Shown: one piece after another, positions 49,268-56,045 of the stretch | Layout: each line of letters begins with the position of its first letter | Position numbering within the stretch: the stretch's first letter is position 1 | IMG/VR virus record: IMGVR_UViG_3300046457_000066 | Location: 1 to 62,370 of that record | DNA from: a virus | Length of the DNA stretch: 62,370 bases | Strand: one strand, 5' to 3' | Program-made: the position numbers and the translations under genes | Notes under the pieces: model-generated | What the model was told of the DNA's origin: nothing | Database searches by the model: none | Seen by the model: only the letters and a program-made list of their open reading frames with translations

Positions 49268-50016
49268 TTCATTCCTACCTTCTCACGGAGGAAGTCTTCT
49301 CCGTGTGCCTTAACCGACTTGTTTACGTCCAGTCCCGGATCCATCGGGATGATTCGAGCTACCGGAATCTTCTCGGCAACGAACGTCGCGAACTTCATTC
49401 CGGCGTCATCACCATCGGCCAGGACCCACACGATTCGGTAACCCTCGAAGAGTTCCGTGAAGTGAGGCTTCCAACCATTGGCACCCTGGATTCCCACAAC
49501 AGGAATCCCGCACTGCTTAGTGGTCCAGGTGTCAGGCTCTCCCTCACAGATGGCGATCTCGTCGTGATACCGAGCGAGATCAGACGTGTTGTAGATGTGG
49601 CCTACGTCGCCCGGCATCGAGTTCATCTTGCCGTGGCCGACATGAGTTTCCTTCTCCAGGAACTCACCGTTCTGGTCCTTCACACACTCAGACCGGACGC
49701 ACCGGAACCTGAGCTGTGCAACCGACAGTTCCCCGAGCGGGCCGTAGCGAAGGTAGGGAACCGCCATCATCCCCCGGTACATCTCAAAGCCACTAGGAAC
49801 GGAAGCCCCTACGAACCCCAGCCCCATGGTCTTTCCGGTCTCCGGGGATATCCCCCGATGCAGCTCCAAATACTCTGCTGCTGGGCTTGCTTCGAACTGT
49901 CCGCTGAATATCTTGCTGGCTTCCAGGTGAAAGCTCGCCCGCGATGCGCTGGGCCTCACTAAAAGTGCACCCTTCCTTATCTCTAATGATCGAGTAGGCG
50001 TCGCCAGAGAAACCAC
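49264..50016 (-). CDS. Primase TOPRIM part (downstream of frameshift)
   Basis: An open frame of 250 codons carrying the catalytic half of a DnaG-type primase: AAEYLELHRGISPETGKTMG, GMMAVPYL, then TOPRIM motifs IAICEGEPDTWT and WVLADGDDAGMKF. The first ~25 residues are out-of-frame overlap with the upstream ORF. It lacks a believable start of its own; it continues 49793-50233 by a +1 shift. Confidence 0.75.
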   Translation of the reverse strand: MVSLATPTRSLEIRKGALLVRPSASRASFHLEASKIFSGQFEASPAAEYLELHRGISPETGKTMGLGFVGASVPSGFEMYRGMMAVPYLRYGPLGELSVAQLRFRCVRSECVKDQNGEFLEKETHVGHGKMNSMPGDVGHIYNTSDLARYHDEIAICEGEPDTWTTKQCGIPVVGIQGANGWKPHFTELFEGYRIVWVLADGDDAGMKFATFVAEKIPVARIIPMDPGLDVNKSVKAHGEDFLREKVGMK

Positions 50017-50233
50017 ATGCCTGGCACTTGACGGCCCCTCGATCGAAGTTCACTGCGGCCGATGGCCGCTCCTCGACGTGTGATGGGCACAGGCAGGAAA
50101 TCCATCCGTCCTTGTACTCAGGCTCTTCCCAGTCCGGGTAATACCTCAGCAGTACGGCCCTGATGGGTCCTCCGTGCTTTTGCTCAGTACTCGATCCGAA
50201 GCGCATAAGCGATGTCCTCACGGTCTTCGACAC
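49793..50233 (-). CDS. Primase zinc-binding part (upstream of frameshift)
   Basis: An open frame of 146 codons whose first ~100 residues are a DnaG zinc domain: CLCPSHVEERPSAAVNFDRG, KCQACGFSGDAYSIIRD and FSEAQRIAGE. After about residue 100 the sequence loses family character while the +1 frame gains it. A shift at CTTT (49933-49930) would join the two into a primase of about 325 residues. Confidence 0.75.
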   Translation of the reverse strand: MSKTVRTSLMRFGSSTEQKHGGPIRAVLLRYYPDWEEPEYKDGWISCLCPSHVEERPSAAVNFDRGAVKCQACGFSGDAYSIIRDKEGCTFSEAQRIAGELSPGSQQDIQRTVRSKPSSRVFGAASGDIPGDRKDHGAGVRRGFRS

Positions 50234-50339
50234 GGCCGACGATCACCGGGAACTTGCGCCCGGCCTGGCTCATCAGGTTCCACGTGGGGTCGAGCTGGCT
50301 GCGGTCGATCGGCTCGCCGGGGATGGTCAGGTTCTGCAT
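50184..50339 (-). CDS. Small hypothetical protein
   Basis: A 51-residue protein, QNLTIPGEPIDRSQLDPTWN then KFPVIVGRVEDREDIAY. Start behind GAGGGCAGAGAC, 12 bases after the predicted transcription start at ~50351. Overlaps the primase start. Confidence 0.65.
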   Translation of the reverse strand: MQNLTIPGEPIDRSQLDPTWNLMSQAGRKFPVIVGRVEDREDIAYALRIEY

Positions 50340-50357
50340 GTCTCTGCCCTCATTCTC

Positions 50358-50388
50358 ATGGTAGACATTCGTAGATTCGAATGTCAAC
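50358..50388 (-). promoter_or_regulatory. Promoter with perfect operator dyad
   Basis: GTTGACATTCGAA (50376-50388), 18-bp spacer, TACCAT (50358-50363). Within it GACATTCG-6-CGAATGTC (50364-50385) is a perfect inverted repeat, covering the whole promoter spacer. Confidence 0.8.
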
Positions 50389-50410
50389 TGACTGCCCTAA
50401 AAAGAAGGAC

Positions 50411-50848
50411 CTACTTAGGTCCGTTGGGGGTGTAGCGACGGCCGAGGATCGTATCGACCGGGTAGTTCTCTAGGTAGTTGGCTGCACTACGCAGAGTCTC
50501 AGGGTTGTCTCTAGCGCTACGCAGGATGCCCTTGTTGCATGCCTTGCAGAGAAGACCTCGTACGGCTTCTGTCCGGTGACAGTGGTCGACCTGAAGGTTG
50601 TACTTCCGGGCACCACCGCAGATCGCACAGCAGCCTCGCTGAGCATCCAAGATGGCCTGATACTCCTCCTCGGAGAGCCCATAGGTCTCCAGTAGATGAG
50701 CCGACCGGTTATAGACGCGACTCCGAGACCTCTTGCACGTAGCGCATACTCGACCTCGTTCACCCTGGAAGAACTTCTCCGCTCGATTCCGGCTGCACTT
50801 GATGCAGGTTCGATATCCCTTACGTGTCACTCTTACTTCCTCCACCAA
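50411..50848 (-). CDS. Endonuclease VII-like HNH protein
   Basis: A 145-residue protein: CIKC/CATC zinc pair in the first 40 residues, then CCAICGGARKYNLQVDHCHR and VRGLLCKACNKGIL, the endonuclease VII family core. Second such gene in the window. Ends just before the 50358-50388 promoter. Confidence 0.87.
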   Translation of the reverse strand: MVEEVRVTRKGYRTCIKCSRNRAEKFFQGERGRVCATCKRSRSRVYNRSAHLLETYGLSEEEYQAILDAQRGCCAICGGARKYNLQVDHCHRTEAVRGLLCKACNKGILRSARDNPETLRSAANYLENYPVDTILGRRYTPNGPK

Positions 50849-50927
50849 TGCAGATCAGTACGAACATCGAATACACTCCGGCCACAAAACCGACGAACAG
50901 TAGTCCCACCACTTGTGTTGCATGCAT
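50820..50927 (-). CDS. Tiny membrane protein
   Basis: A 35-residue ORF, MHATQVVGLLFVGFVAGVYS then a second hydrophobic run and a polar end. One membrane segment. Overlaps the HNH gene start. Unknown function. Confidence 0.5.
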   Translation of the reverse strand: MHATQVVGLLFVGFVAGVYSMFVLICIGGGSKSDT

Positions 50928-50932
50928 TACTC

Positions 50933-51121
50933 TTACTCGCTTTCATGGTCTACCAGTTCCAGGCGATACAGGGGCATGACGCGATTCCTCACTCGAACCT
51001 TCCGACGACGGACCGCATAGCGAGGAGTCTTGCCCGTACGGCGAAGGATCTCCGCGTATTCGAGCCACATCCTGTCGCATTCACGCTTATCGGTATAGGT
51101 ATCAATGACTGTCACGTTCAT
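50933..51121 (-). CDS. Small basic hypothetical protein
   Basis: A 62-residue protein with VTVIDTYTDKRECDRMWLEY and an Arg-rich middle (YAVRRRKVRVRNRV). Possibly nucleic-acid binding. Confidence 0.6.
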   Translation of the reverse strand: MNVTVIDTYTDKRECDRMWLEYAEILRRTGKTPRYAVRRRKVRVRNRVMPLYRLELVDHESE

Positions 51122-51130
51122 AACTCCACC

Positions 51131-51943
51131 TCAGTAAGCGGCTGTACTGAACGGCGCGTCCGTAATGGACATGTGCTCTCCGTCCCATCCAAGCTCAACA
51201 TAGTTCTGGCCGCTTGGGTCTGCACGTCCGGCACGGTTCTTCACGGCCGAGACTCCGAGGGTTTCGGCGTCAGGCTTGAACAAGGTCAGCACCAGGGCTG
51301 GCACTCGGGTGATCTGGCCCTTGACGCCACTCATCGGGATCGGCGCATTGCCGTCGTTGTTGGGGCCGGTCACATGGTGCAGGCCGGTCACGTTGGCCTG
51401 GGTCTGTCGGGCCATGTCAGCGGCCCAGTCCATCAGGCCCTCAAGGCCCGAGAAGGGGTCGTCTCCGTCTCCTCCACCGGCACGGATATTGGTGACGTTG
51501 TCGAGGATGATCTGATGGGGGTACTGGTTGTATAGCTCGAAGTAGGACTGAAGAGAATTCTCGACGTCGGCTTGCGAAGGAGAGGCCGCGTAGTTGAAGC
51601 GCACAGGGTGCGCATTCAGGCCGGGGATAAACTCGTCGATGCTGTTGTTCTTGACCGCATCCATGGCCTTGTCCATGGAGATCTCACCGATGATGGCGAT
51701 AGATCGTGAGAGCTGAACGAATGCGTCAGAGTCGCAGGAGAAGTAGAGAGCCGGGATCGGACTGCTGGCCTTGAGAAGGTTGTTGAGGACGAAGGCACTC
51801 TTGCCGGTTCCGCCTGCGGCGCAGACCAGGGCGAGTTGTCCTCGCAGGAACCTGATTCCCGCCTTGTCGAGTGCCTTGTAAGCCGGGGGCAACGGGTGTC
51901 CCGCGTCGCCCTTTGCTCGGATGCTCTGTGTGAGTGAGTAGAT
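51131..51943 (-). CDS. RecA-fold replicative helicase, possible ATC start
   Basis: About 270 residues. Walker A CAAGGTGKSAF, Walker B HQIILDNV, and a C-terminal NRAGRADPSG: a DnaB/RecA-type ATPase that should unwind DNA with the primase and PolA nearby. The only standard start is TTG at 51892, but in-frame sequence upstream (YSLTQSIRAKGDAGHPLPPA) reads as protein, and an ATC at 51943 sits 7 bases after GAGAAGGG. An in-frame TAG lies in the stop cassette beyond. Confidence 0.8.
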   Translation of the reverse strand: MYSLTQSIRAKGDAGHPLPPAYKALDKAGIRFLRGQLALVCAAGGTGKSAFVLNNLLKASSPIPALYFSCDSDAFVQLSRSIAIIGEISMDKAMDAVKNNSIDEFIPGLNAHPVRFNYAASPSQADVENSLQSYFELYNQYPHQIILDNVTNIRAGGGDGDDPFSGLEGLMDWAADMARQTQANVTGLHHVTGPNNDGNAPIPMSGVKGQITRVPALVLTLFKPDAETLGVSAVKNRAGRADPSGQNYVELGWDGEHMSITDAPFSTAAY

Positions 51944-51960
51944 GTTTGGACCCTTCTCGA

Positions 51961-51980
51961 TATCTAACTAACTAACTAAC
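51961..51980. repeat. Six-frame stop cassette, copy 5
   Basis: TATCTAACTAACTAACTAAC on the plus strand. It begins at the stop codon of 51976-52386 and ends 17 bases before the helicase start; on the minus strand (TTAG)4 puts TAG in every frame. Confidence 0.75.
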
Positions 51981-52386
51981 CGACAGACCCTGTAGCGACC
52001 CGGCCGTAGAAGTCGGGGATTGCACCCTCGTGCGGAACATCTTCCTTGTCCCGGACGTGAGGACCGGTGTCAGGGAGGTCCGACAGGAGGCCCTTGGCGT
52101 GGAGTACCCGAGTCAGGTTGGTCATCTTGCTCAGAGTCTCATCGATCGTCTTCTGCATGACCTCGATGGTTCGCTCCTGCTCGGCAACCTTCTCCTGAAG
52201 AGTGAGGACTTCAGCTTCCGCATCGAGCTGGGCGTACACCCCGTACTGCATGGCCTGTGCCACCTGCGCGGCGGCTTCTCCGCGAGTAATCAGACCGGTC
52301 GGGTCGGGGTCGGACTGGTAAGCGATCTCGGCAACAGTCTCGATGTCGGTCTCGTCGGTGATGAGTTCGATGAAGTCGTTGATCAT
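51976..52386 (-). CDS. Leaderless coiled-coil protein
   Basis: A 136-residue protein: helical N-terminus, a central coiled coil (LTLQEKVAEQERTIEVMQKT), and a polar tail. Its ATG coincides with the predicted transcription start of the promoter at 52393-52423, so the mRNA should be leaderless. Unknown function. Confidence 0.65.
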   Translation of the reverse strand: MINDFIELITDETDIETVAEIAYQSDPDPTGLITRGEAAAQVAQAMQYGVYAQLDAEAEVLTLQEKVAEQERTIEVMQKTIDETLSKMTNLTRVLHAKGLLSDLPDTGPHVRDKEDVPHEGAIPDFYGRVATGSVG

Positions 52387-52392
52387 AATCTC

Positions 52393-52423
52393 AGCCTAGC
52401 TTCTCTTCGATCCGAATGTCAAC
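52393..52423 (-). promoter_or_regulatory. Leaderless promoter/operator
   Basis: GTTGACATTCGGA (52411-52423), 18-bp spacer, TAGGCT (52393-52398), start at 52386, which is the A of the ATG. Confidence 0.8.
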
Positions 52424-52439
52424 CGTGCCGGTCGATCAT

Positions 52440-53261
52440 TCAGGCCTCGCTCTTGTAGTCACATGACATCTGCACCGGGCATCGTGCACACGCTTCGCCT
52501 GGGTTGGGCCGGAACTCGCCCGCCTTGACTCCTTCGTCCATCTTGCCGAACCACTCGACCAACTTGTCTCGATCGGGATTCAGCGGGATCGAACGCGAAG
52601 TCCTCCCAGTCTTGCCCAGCCAATAGTCCCCCCACTCGACTCCAGCGTCATGCAACTCATTCATAGCGAGTGCGTAAAGCTCTAGCTGAGTGTGTTCGGT
52701 TGGCTTGAGTCCAGTCTTAACATCCCGGACACCAGGTCCCTTCTTCTTCGGGTGGTTCACTATCTGGTCGATGTATCCGAGGACGTTCACTTCCCCCAGC
52801 GACAGTTCAAACTTTATCTCGACCGAACCGTTCCAGATAGTCTGTTCGGGTTGATCTTCTGTCCACCTCAGGTATGACGTGACCTGCTCTTGTCCTACCT
52901 TGAAGCGACGTTCGATGTCCTGGGGTAGCCCCTTGTAGGGCCCTGAGTTGAACCACATGTCCGGGTTCGGCTGCTTTTCGAGTGACTTGTTGATCATCGC
53001 GCTGTACGCATCCTGGTACTTGGTGCGTAGTACCTCCTCGGTGAGCGTGCGCCCCGAGTTCTCGAAGTCCTCAACCACCGCATGTACAGCCACACCCTGT
53101 TCGAGCCAGGCACCACGTATCTCGGGCACCCGCTTGACGCGGGCCAGGAGGAAGCCGTACCCGCACTCCCACCATTGCCGGGTCTGCGAGTAGGACCGAG
53201 CCCGGCTCCTGTAGGACTCGTACCGCTTCTGCTCGTCGTCGGTCAGTTCCAAATGCCACAC
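52440..53261 (-). CDS. RecB/Cas4-like PD-(D/E)XK nuclease
   Basis: A 273-residue protein. Motifs in order: GVAVHAVVEDF (GxxxH), VNVLGYIDQIV (the D), VRDVKTG (DxK), QLELYALAM (QxxxY). The C-terminal EACARCPVQMSCDYK adds Cys for an Fe-S cluster, as in AddB/Cas4-like nucleases. Probably trims DNA ends for recombination. GTG start. Confidence 0.85.
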   Translation of the reverse strand: MWHLELTDDEQKRYESYRSRARSYSQTRQWWECGYGFLLARVKRVPEIRGAWLEQGVAVHAVVEDFENSGRTLTEEVLRTKYQDAYSAMINKSLEKQPNPDMWFNSGPYKGLPQDIERRFKVGQEQVTSYLRWTEDQPEQTIWNGSVEIKFELSLGEVNVLGYIDQIVNHPKKKGPGVRDVKTGLKPTEHTQLELYALAMNELHDAGVEWGDYWLGKTGRTSRSIPLNPDRDKLVEWFGKMDEGVKAGEFRPNPGEACARCPVQMSCDYKSEA

Positions 53262-53273
53262 CCTCTCAACAAA

Positions 53274-53302
53274 GAAGGGGCCCCGTTACTGCGGGCCCCT
53301 TC
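53274..53302 (-). terminator. Terminator after repressor gene
   Basis: GAAGGGGCCC / GGGCCCCTTC, a 10-bp perfect stem, separating the repressor gene from the nuclease gene. It makes the repressor an independent unit. Confidence 0.8.
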
Positions 53303-53318
53303 GCCTTAACGCATCCTG

Positions 53319-53870
53319 CTAGATGCTCGCCCAGTTCACTGGGCGGACGTACACACGCTTCTGCTCTTCGGTCAGCTCGTCAGAAGTCCGGAGGATCAGG
53401 TCCCCGTCCGACTCCTCGCGGTCGACGTACTTCCATCCGCCAGTCGAGGACCACTGGTTCGGAGGCTCGTTGCGGTCGTAGGTCAGTACCTTGTCCTGCG
53501 GGTCCCCTAGCTCTCGGTAGAAGTAGCGCAGACGAGACATCTTCCAGTCTTCGAGCTTCTTGAATCCGGACAGCACGTACTCGATGTGGTGGGCGATGTA
53601 CGCCCTCTGTCCGGCCTTGGCGTGCTCTGGTTCCACGTCTCTCCATGGACTGAGACGCATGATCTCTGACTTGAGATTCTGGGGAAGTACCTCCTTTCGG
53701 TTCTTCGTGTGCTTGTAGATAGCTGCTCGGGACACCCCGAACTCCTTCGCCACCTTCACGACGTTCATTCCGTCGATAGAGAGGAGTTCGTAGACAGCCT
53801 CGCTTCGGATGTGCCCGTTCTCGTCACGGCCTCGCGAAACGATCTTCGCGATTAGCGCATCCTTATCCAT
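53319..53870 (-). CDS. Probable immunity repressor (L5 gp71-like)
   Basis: A 183-residue protein with an N-terminal helix-turn-helix (NVVKVAKEFGVSRAAIYKHT, residues ~35-54). The rest follows the layout I recall for the mycobacteriophage L5 repressor gp71, also 183 residues: a PW near 74, HIEYV, a W..LR helix, D.VL.YD, GGWKYVDR.ESDGDLILR. It has its own terminator. It is the natural candidate to bind GTTGACATTCGRA sites. Assignment of the target is inference. Confidence 0.7.
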   Translation of the reverse strand: MDKDALIAKIVSRGRDENGHIRSEAVYELLSIDGMNVVKVAKEFGVSRAAIYKHTKNRKEVLPQNLKSEIMRLSPWRDVEPEHAKAGQRAYIAHHIEYVLSGFKKLEDWKMSRLRYFYRELGDPQDKVLTYDRNEPPNQWSSTGGWKYVDREESDGDLILRTSDELTEEQKRVYVRPVNWASI

Positions 53871-53891
53871 AACAGGATAATTCCTTCTCTT

Positions 53892-53999
53892 CTAGTAGTC
53901 CGAGATCCATTCACCTCGCGACCACTTGGACACTAGGCGACTGTACCGCCCCTGAATGTATACCGGACTTCGTCGGCTCGGAATGTCTAGCGGAGTCAT
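53892..53999 (-). CDS. Small basic protein upstream of repressor
   Basis: A 35-residue ORF, TPLDIPSRRSPVYIQGRYSR then WSRGEWISDY. GGTAGGATC precedes the ATG. The frame is open upstream to 54104, but that part overlaps a tRNA-like fold. Unknown. Confidence 0.45.
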   Translation of the reverse strand: MTPLDIPSRRSPVYIQGRYSRLVSKWSRGEWISDY

Positions 54000-54057
54000 G
54001 ATCCTACCATCCTTACTACCGATGAGTAGTCTCACCGGGCTGGCTATTTGCTTGCGT

Positions 54058-54115
54058 ACTCCAGGCCGGATTCGATCCGACTGCATCACGCATGAGGCGT
54101 TCACCTCACCGGAGC
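54058..54115 (-). other. Truncated tRNA-like structure
   Basis: On the minus strand GCTCCGG pairs with CTGGAGT over seven positions (two wobbles) and a perfect T arm GTCGG-ATCGAAT-CCGGC abuts it, as in a tRNA. The D arm is short and the anticodon arm has only a 3-bp stem with a 5-nt loop, so the total is 58 nt. Likely a decayed tRNA or a mimic. Confidence 0.4.
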
Positions 54116-54122
54116 CCCTGAT

Positions 54123-54479
54123 TCAGTAGATGATGCGACCGTGAATCACGACCTGAAGGAGTACATCGATGTCGAACGCATCGAGGTCCACTTCATCCAC
54201 ATCGAACATCACGAACCTGCAATGCGTGACCAGTCGCGCACTCGCCCCCTTGACCTCCCCTTTGGCGATGAGTCGAACAGCACGCATCACCATCTCATGG
54301 GTGATGCACCACGGCTTCCAGCACTCTTCGTATGCGTCCCAGTTCTCGACAATGAACTCCCACCCTTTCGGACCGGAGACAACCGGGCTAAGTGCACCCC
54401 AGTGTGCGTAGTTACTGAAGCCACTACCCACGATCATCATCTCGGTGTGCTCGGGTGTCGCGGCCTTGACGCTGCTCAT
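54123..54479 (-). CDS. Leaderless hypothetical protein
   Basis: A 118-residue protein (TPEHTEMMIVGSGFSNYAHW; WEFIVENWDAYEECW; CRFVMFDVDEVDLDAFD). Its ATG is the predicted transcription start of the promoter at 54486-54516. Unknown function. Confidence 0.65.
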   Translation of the reverse strand: MSSVKAATPEHTEMMIVGSGFSNYAHWGALSPVVSGPKGWEFIVENWDAYEECWKPWCITHEMVMRAVRLIAKGEVKGASARLVTHCRFVMFDVDEVDLDAFDIDVLLQVVIHGRIIY

Positions 54480-54483
54480 GTTC

Positions 54484-54741
54484 TTAACCTATCCCCTCAG
54501 AGATTCGAATGTCAACTGGCAGCGCAAGATCAAAAAACTCCTGCCCCTGATCCCACCCCTGGAACAGGGCATCGGTCAGCAGGCAGGCAACCGTGTGAGG
54601 GACGGCGTACGCCTGTGCGTCCACCTCGATGGCGGCCAGGGCCACGGCCAGGGCGAAGATGTCGTTGTCGATCCCCGCATCCAGCCCGGCCTTGTAGGCG
54701 TACGCCTCGTCCTCCATGAACGCCTTCATTGCCGACATCAT
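54484..54741 (-). CDS. Hypothetical protein carrying a promoter in its 3' end
   Basis: An 85-residue acidic helical protein (MKAFMEDEAYAYKAGLDAG). It ends VDIRISEGIG, encoded by the operator/promoter for the next gene; its stop codon TAA overlaps the -10 box TAGGTT. ATG overlaps the upstream TGA. Confidence 0.7.
   Translation of the reverse strand: MMSAMKAFMEDEAYAYKAGLDAGIDNDIFALAVALAAIEVDAQAYAVPHTVACLLTDALFQGWDQGQEFFDLALPVDIRISEGIG
54486..54516 (-). promoter_or_regulatory. Leaderless promoter/operator inside a gene end
   Basis: GTTGACATTCGAA (54504-54516), 18-bp spacer, TAGGTT (54486-54491), start at 54479, the A of the ATG. Confidence 0.8.
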
Positions 54742-54929
54742 GCATCGCCCTTCGCGTCCAGGGCCTCGTCCAGGGCCTCTTCCCACGTGTCCCCCAGGGC
54801 GTGAGCGAACTCCTCACTTACGCCGAACATGCGAGCCGACACCTTATCTCCGGGGGAGATGTAGACCTCTCTCCCGATCTCCTCGCACCGACACCGGATC
54901 ATCGGATTGTCCGAACTGATCGTCTCCAT
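54738..54929 (-). CDS. Hypothetical protein
   Basis: A 63-residue protein: METISSDNPMIRCRCEEIG then a helical acidic half (ALGDTWEEALDEALDA). Overlaps both neighbours (TGATG). Confidence 0.65.
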   Translation of the reverse strand: METISSDNPMIRCRCEEIGREVYISPGDKVSARMFGVSEEFAHALGDTWEEALDEALDAKGDA

Positions 54930-55558
54930 CACGCATCCGCCATTCGCTTCTCGACATCCTTGAGCGAGACCAGGTTGGCCCGCCCACGCATCCCCTTGAC
55001 CGGCAGGTGACCCCGGCCGATCCAGGTCCGTACCGTCCGAATGTTGACTCCGGTAAGCACGTGAGCCTCTGTAGCTGTCACCAGCGCGTCAGGCTCAGGT
55101 ACGGGCTCCTCCTCCTGGTCCTCCTCGGCCTGGTCCTCCTCGGCCTGGTCCTCCTCGACGTCGGGCACCAGCTCCTCGTCGGCAGGCTTCTTACTCTGCG
55201 CATGGACCATGAAGGCTCCACCCAGGAAGGCCACAGCAGGCCACCCAGCAACAAGGACGCGAAGCCACACCGGAAGGTTGCTCAGGTCCAGAACCCCGGC
55301 CGTCGCCACGTTGGCTCCCAGCGAAGCGGCCAGCGACAGAGCGAACCAGACCCAGGCACCACGCTTCGACGCATCGGTCCGGATCATCTTCCAGGCCATG
55401 ACCATGAGCAGGTCGACCGAGACGGGGTAGGCCCACGCCTTCCATCCGTGCTGTCCCGCCGCATCGGCTATGTCATGGATGTGAGAGAACGAGAGGGCTG
55501 CCGCAATGGTGGCCTGAATCAGGATCGGGTCACGAAGTCTTCCCAGAACCTTACGCAT
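54929..55558 (-). CDS. DUF2637 membrane protein fused to HTH domain
   Basis: A 209-residue protein. Residues 12-120 match DUF2637 (SpdB-like): ALSFSHIHDIADAAG, YPVSVDLLMVMAWKM, ALSLAASLGANVATAG, VAGWPAVAFLGGAFMVH, giving four membrane segments. A Glu/Asp-rich linker (130-155) leads to a MerR/excisionase-like HTH (TATEAHVLTGVNIRTVRTWI, then GRGHLP). DUF2637 proteins are known from Streptomyces conjugative plasmids; a phage copy could tether DNA to the membrane. Confidence 0.8.
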   Translation of the reverse strand: MRKVLGRLRDPILIQATIAAALSFSHIHDIADAAGQHGWKAWAYPVSVDLLMVMAWKMIRTDASKRGAWVWFALSLAASLGANVATAGVLDLSNLPVWLRVLVAGWPAVAFLGGAFMVHAQSKKPADEELVPDVEEDQAEEDQAEEDQEEEPVPEPDALVTATEAHVLTGVNIRTVRTWIGRGHLPVKGMRGRANLVSLKDVEKRMADA

Positions 55559-55758
55559 CACTCAACCCCTCCCAAACGGGAATCCCACGAGTCTCCCGGC
55601 AGTCTGTGAAGCCACACGGCAATGCACTTACGCGCCTCCTCGGCACTGCACGGAGGCTCTTCGCCCACCGACGCATACCGCTGATCCCACATTTCGATCA
55701 GGTCCCCGGCCGCCTCAATCAGCTTGTCAGCAACGGCCTGCTTAACTTCTCGCTTCAC
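55558..55758 (-). CDS. Hypothetical protein
   Basis: A 66-residue protein, GTG start overlapping the upstream TGA. KREVKQAVADKLIEAAGDLI, then PPCSAEEARKCIAVWLH. Unknown. Confidence 0.65.
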   Translation of the reverse strand: MKREVKQAVADKLIEAAGDLIEMWDQRYASVGEEPPCSAEEARKCIAVWLHRLPGDSWDSRLGGVE

Positions 55759-55967
55759 GACGCATCCCAATCTCTGAAGAACCAGCCGATCATAATTGCC
55801 CGGCCATCCCGATCACACCAGACTCGACGGGTAACTCCGTTGTCGTACCGGTGTCCTACGAACTTGGGAAGCGTCTGGAACTTGTTCATGTAGTCAGGGT
55901 GGAAGTATCCGACTCCGATTCTCACACCCCTTCCGTTACGAAGGGCTTGGACTTCCCAATCAGCCAT
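55755..55967 (-). CDS. Hypothetical aromatic-rich protein
   Basis: A 70-residue protein with many Trp, Phe and Tyr (VGYFHPDYMNKFQTLPKFVG; IGWFFRDWD). Unknown. Confidence 0.65.
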   Translation of the reverse strand: MADWEVQALRNGRGVRIGVGYFHPDYMNKFQTLPKFVGHRYDNGVTRRVWCDRDGRAIMIGWFFRDWDAS

Positions 55968-56045
55968 TGCGCATCAACCTCCATAGGTAAGCCAGGATGA
56001 CAACAGGCGGAGTTGCCTCCGCCTGTCATCAACTAAGCATCACGC

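Noticed and set aside
55034-55050. Further operator copy in the DUF2637 gene
   Set aside because: GTCAACATTCGGA has two mismatches, lacks TTGACA and encodes conserved HTH residues; likely chance.
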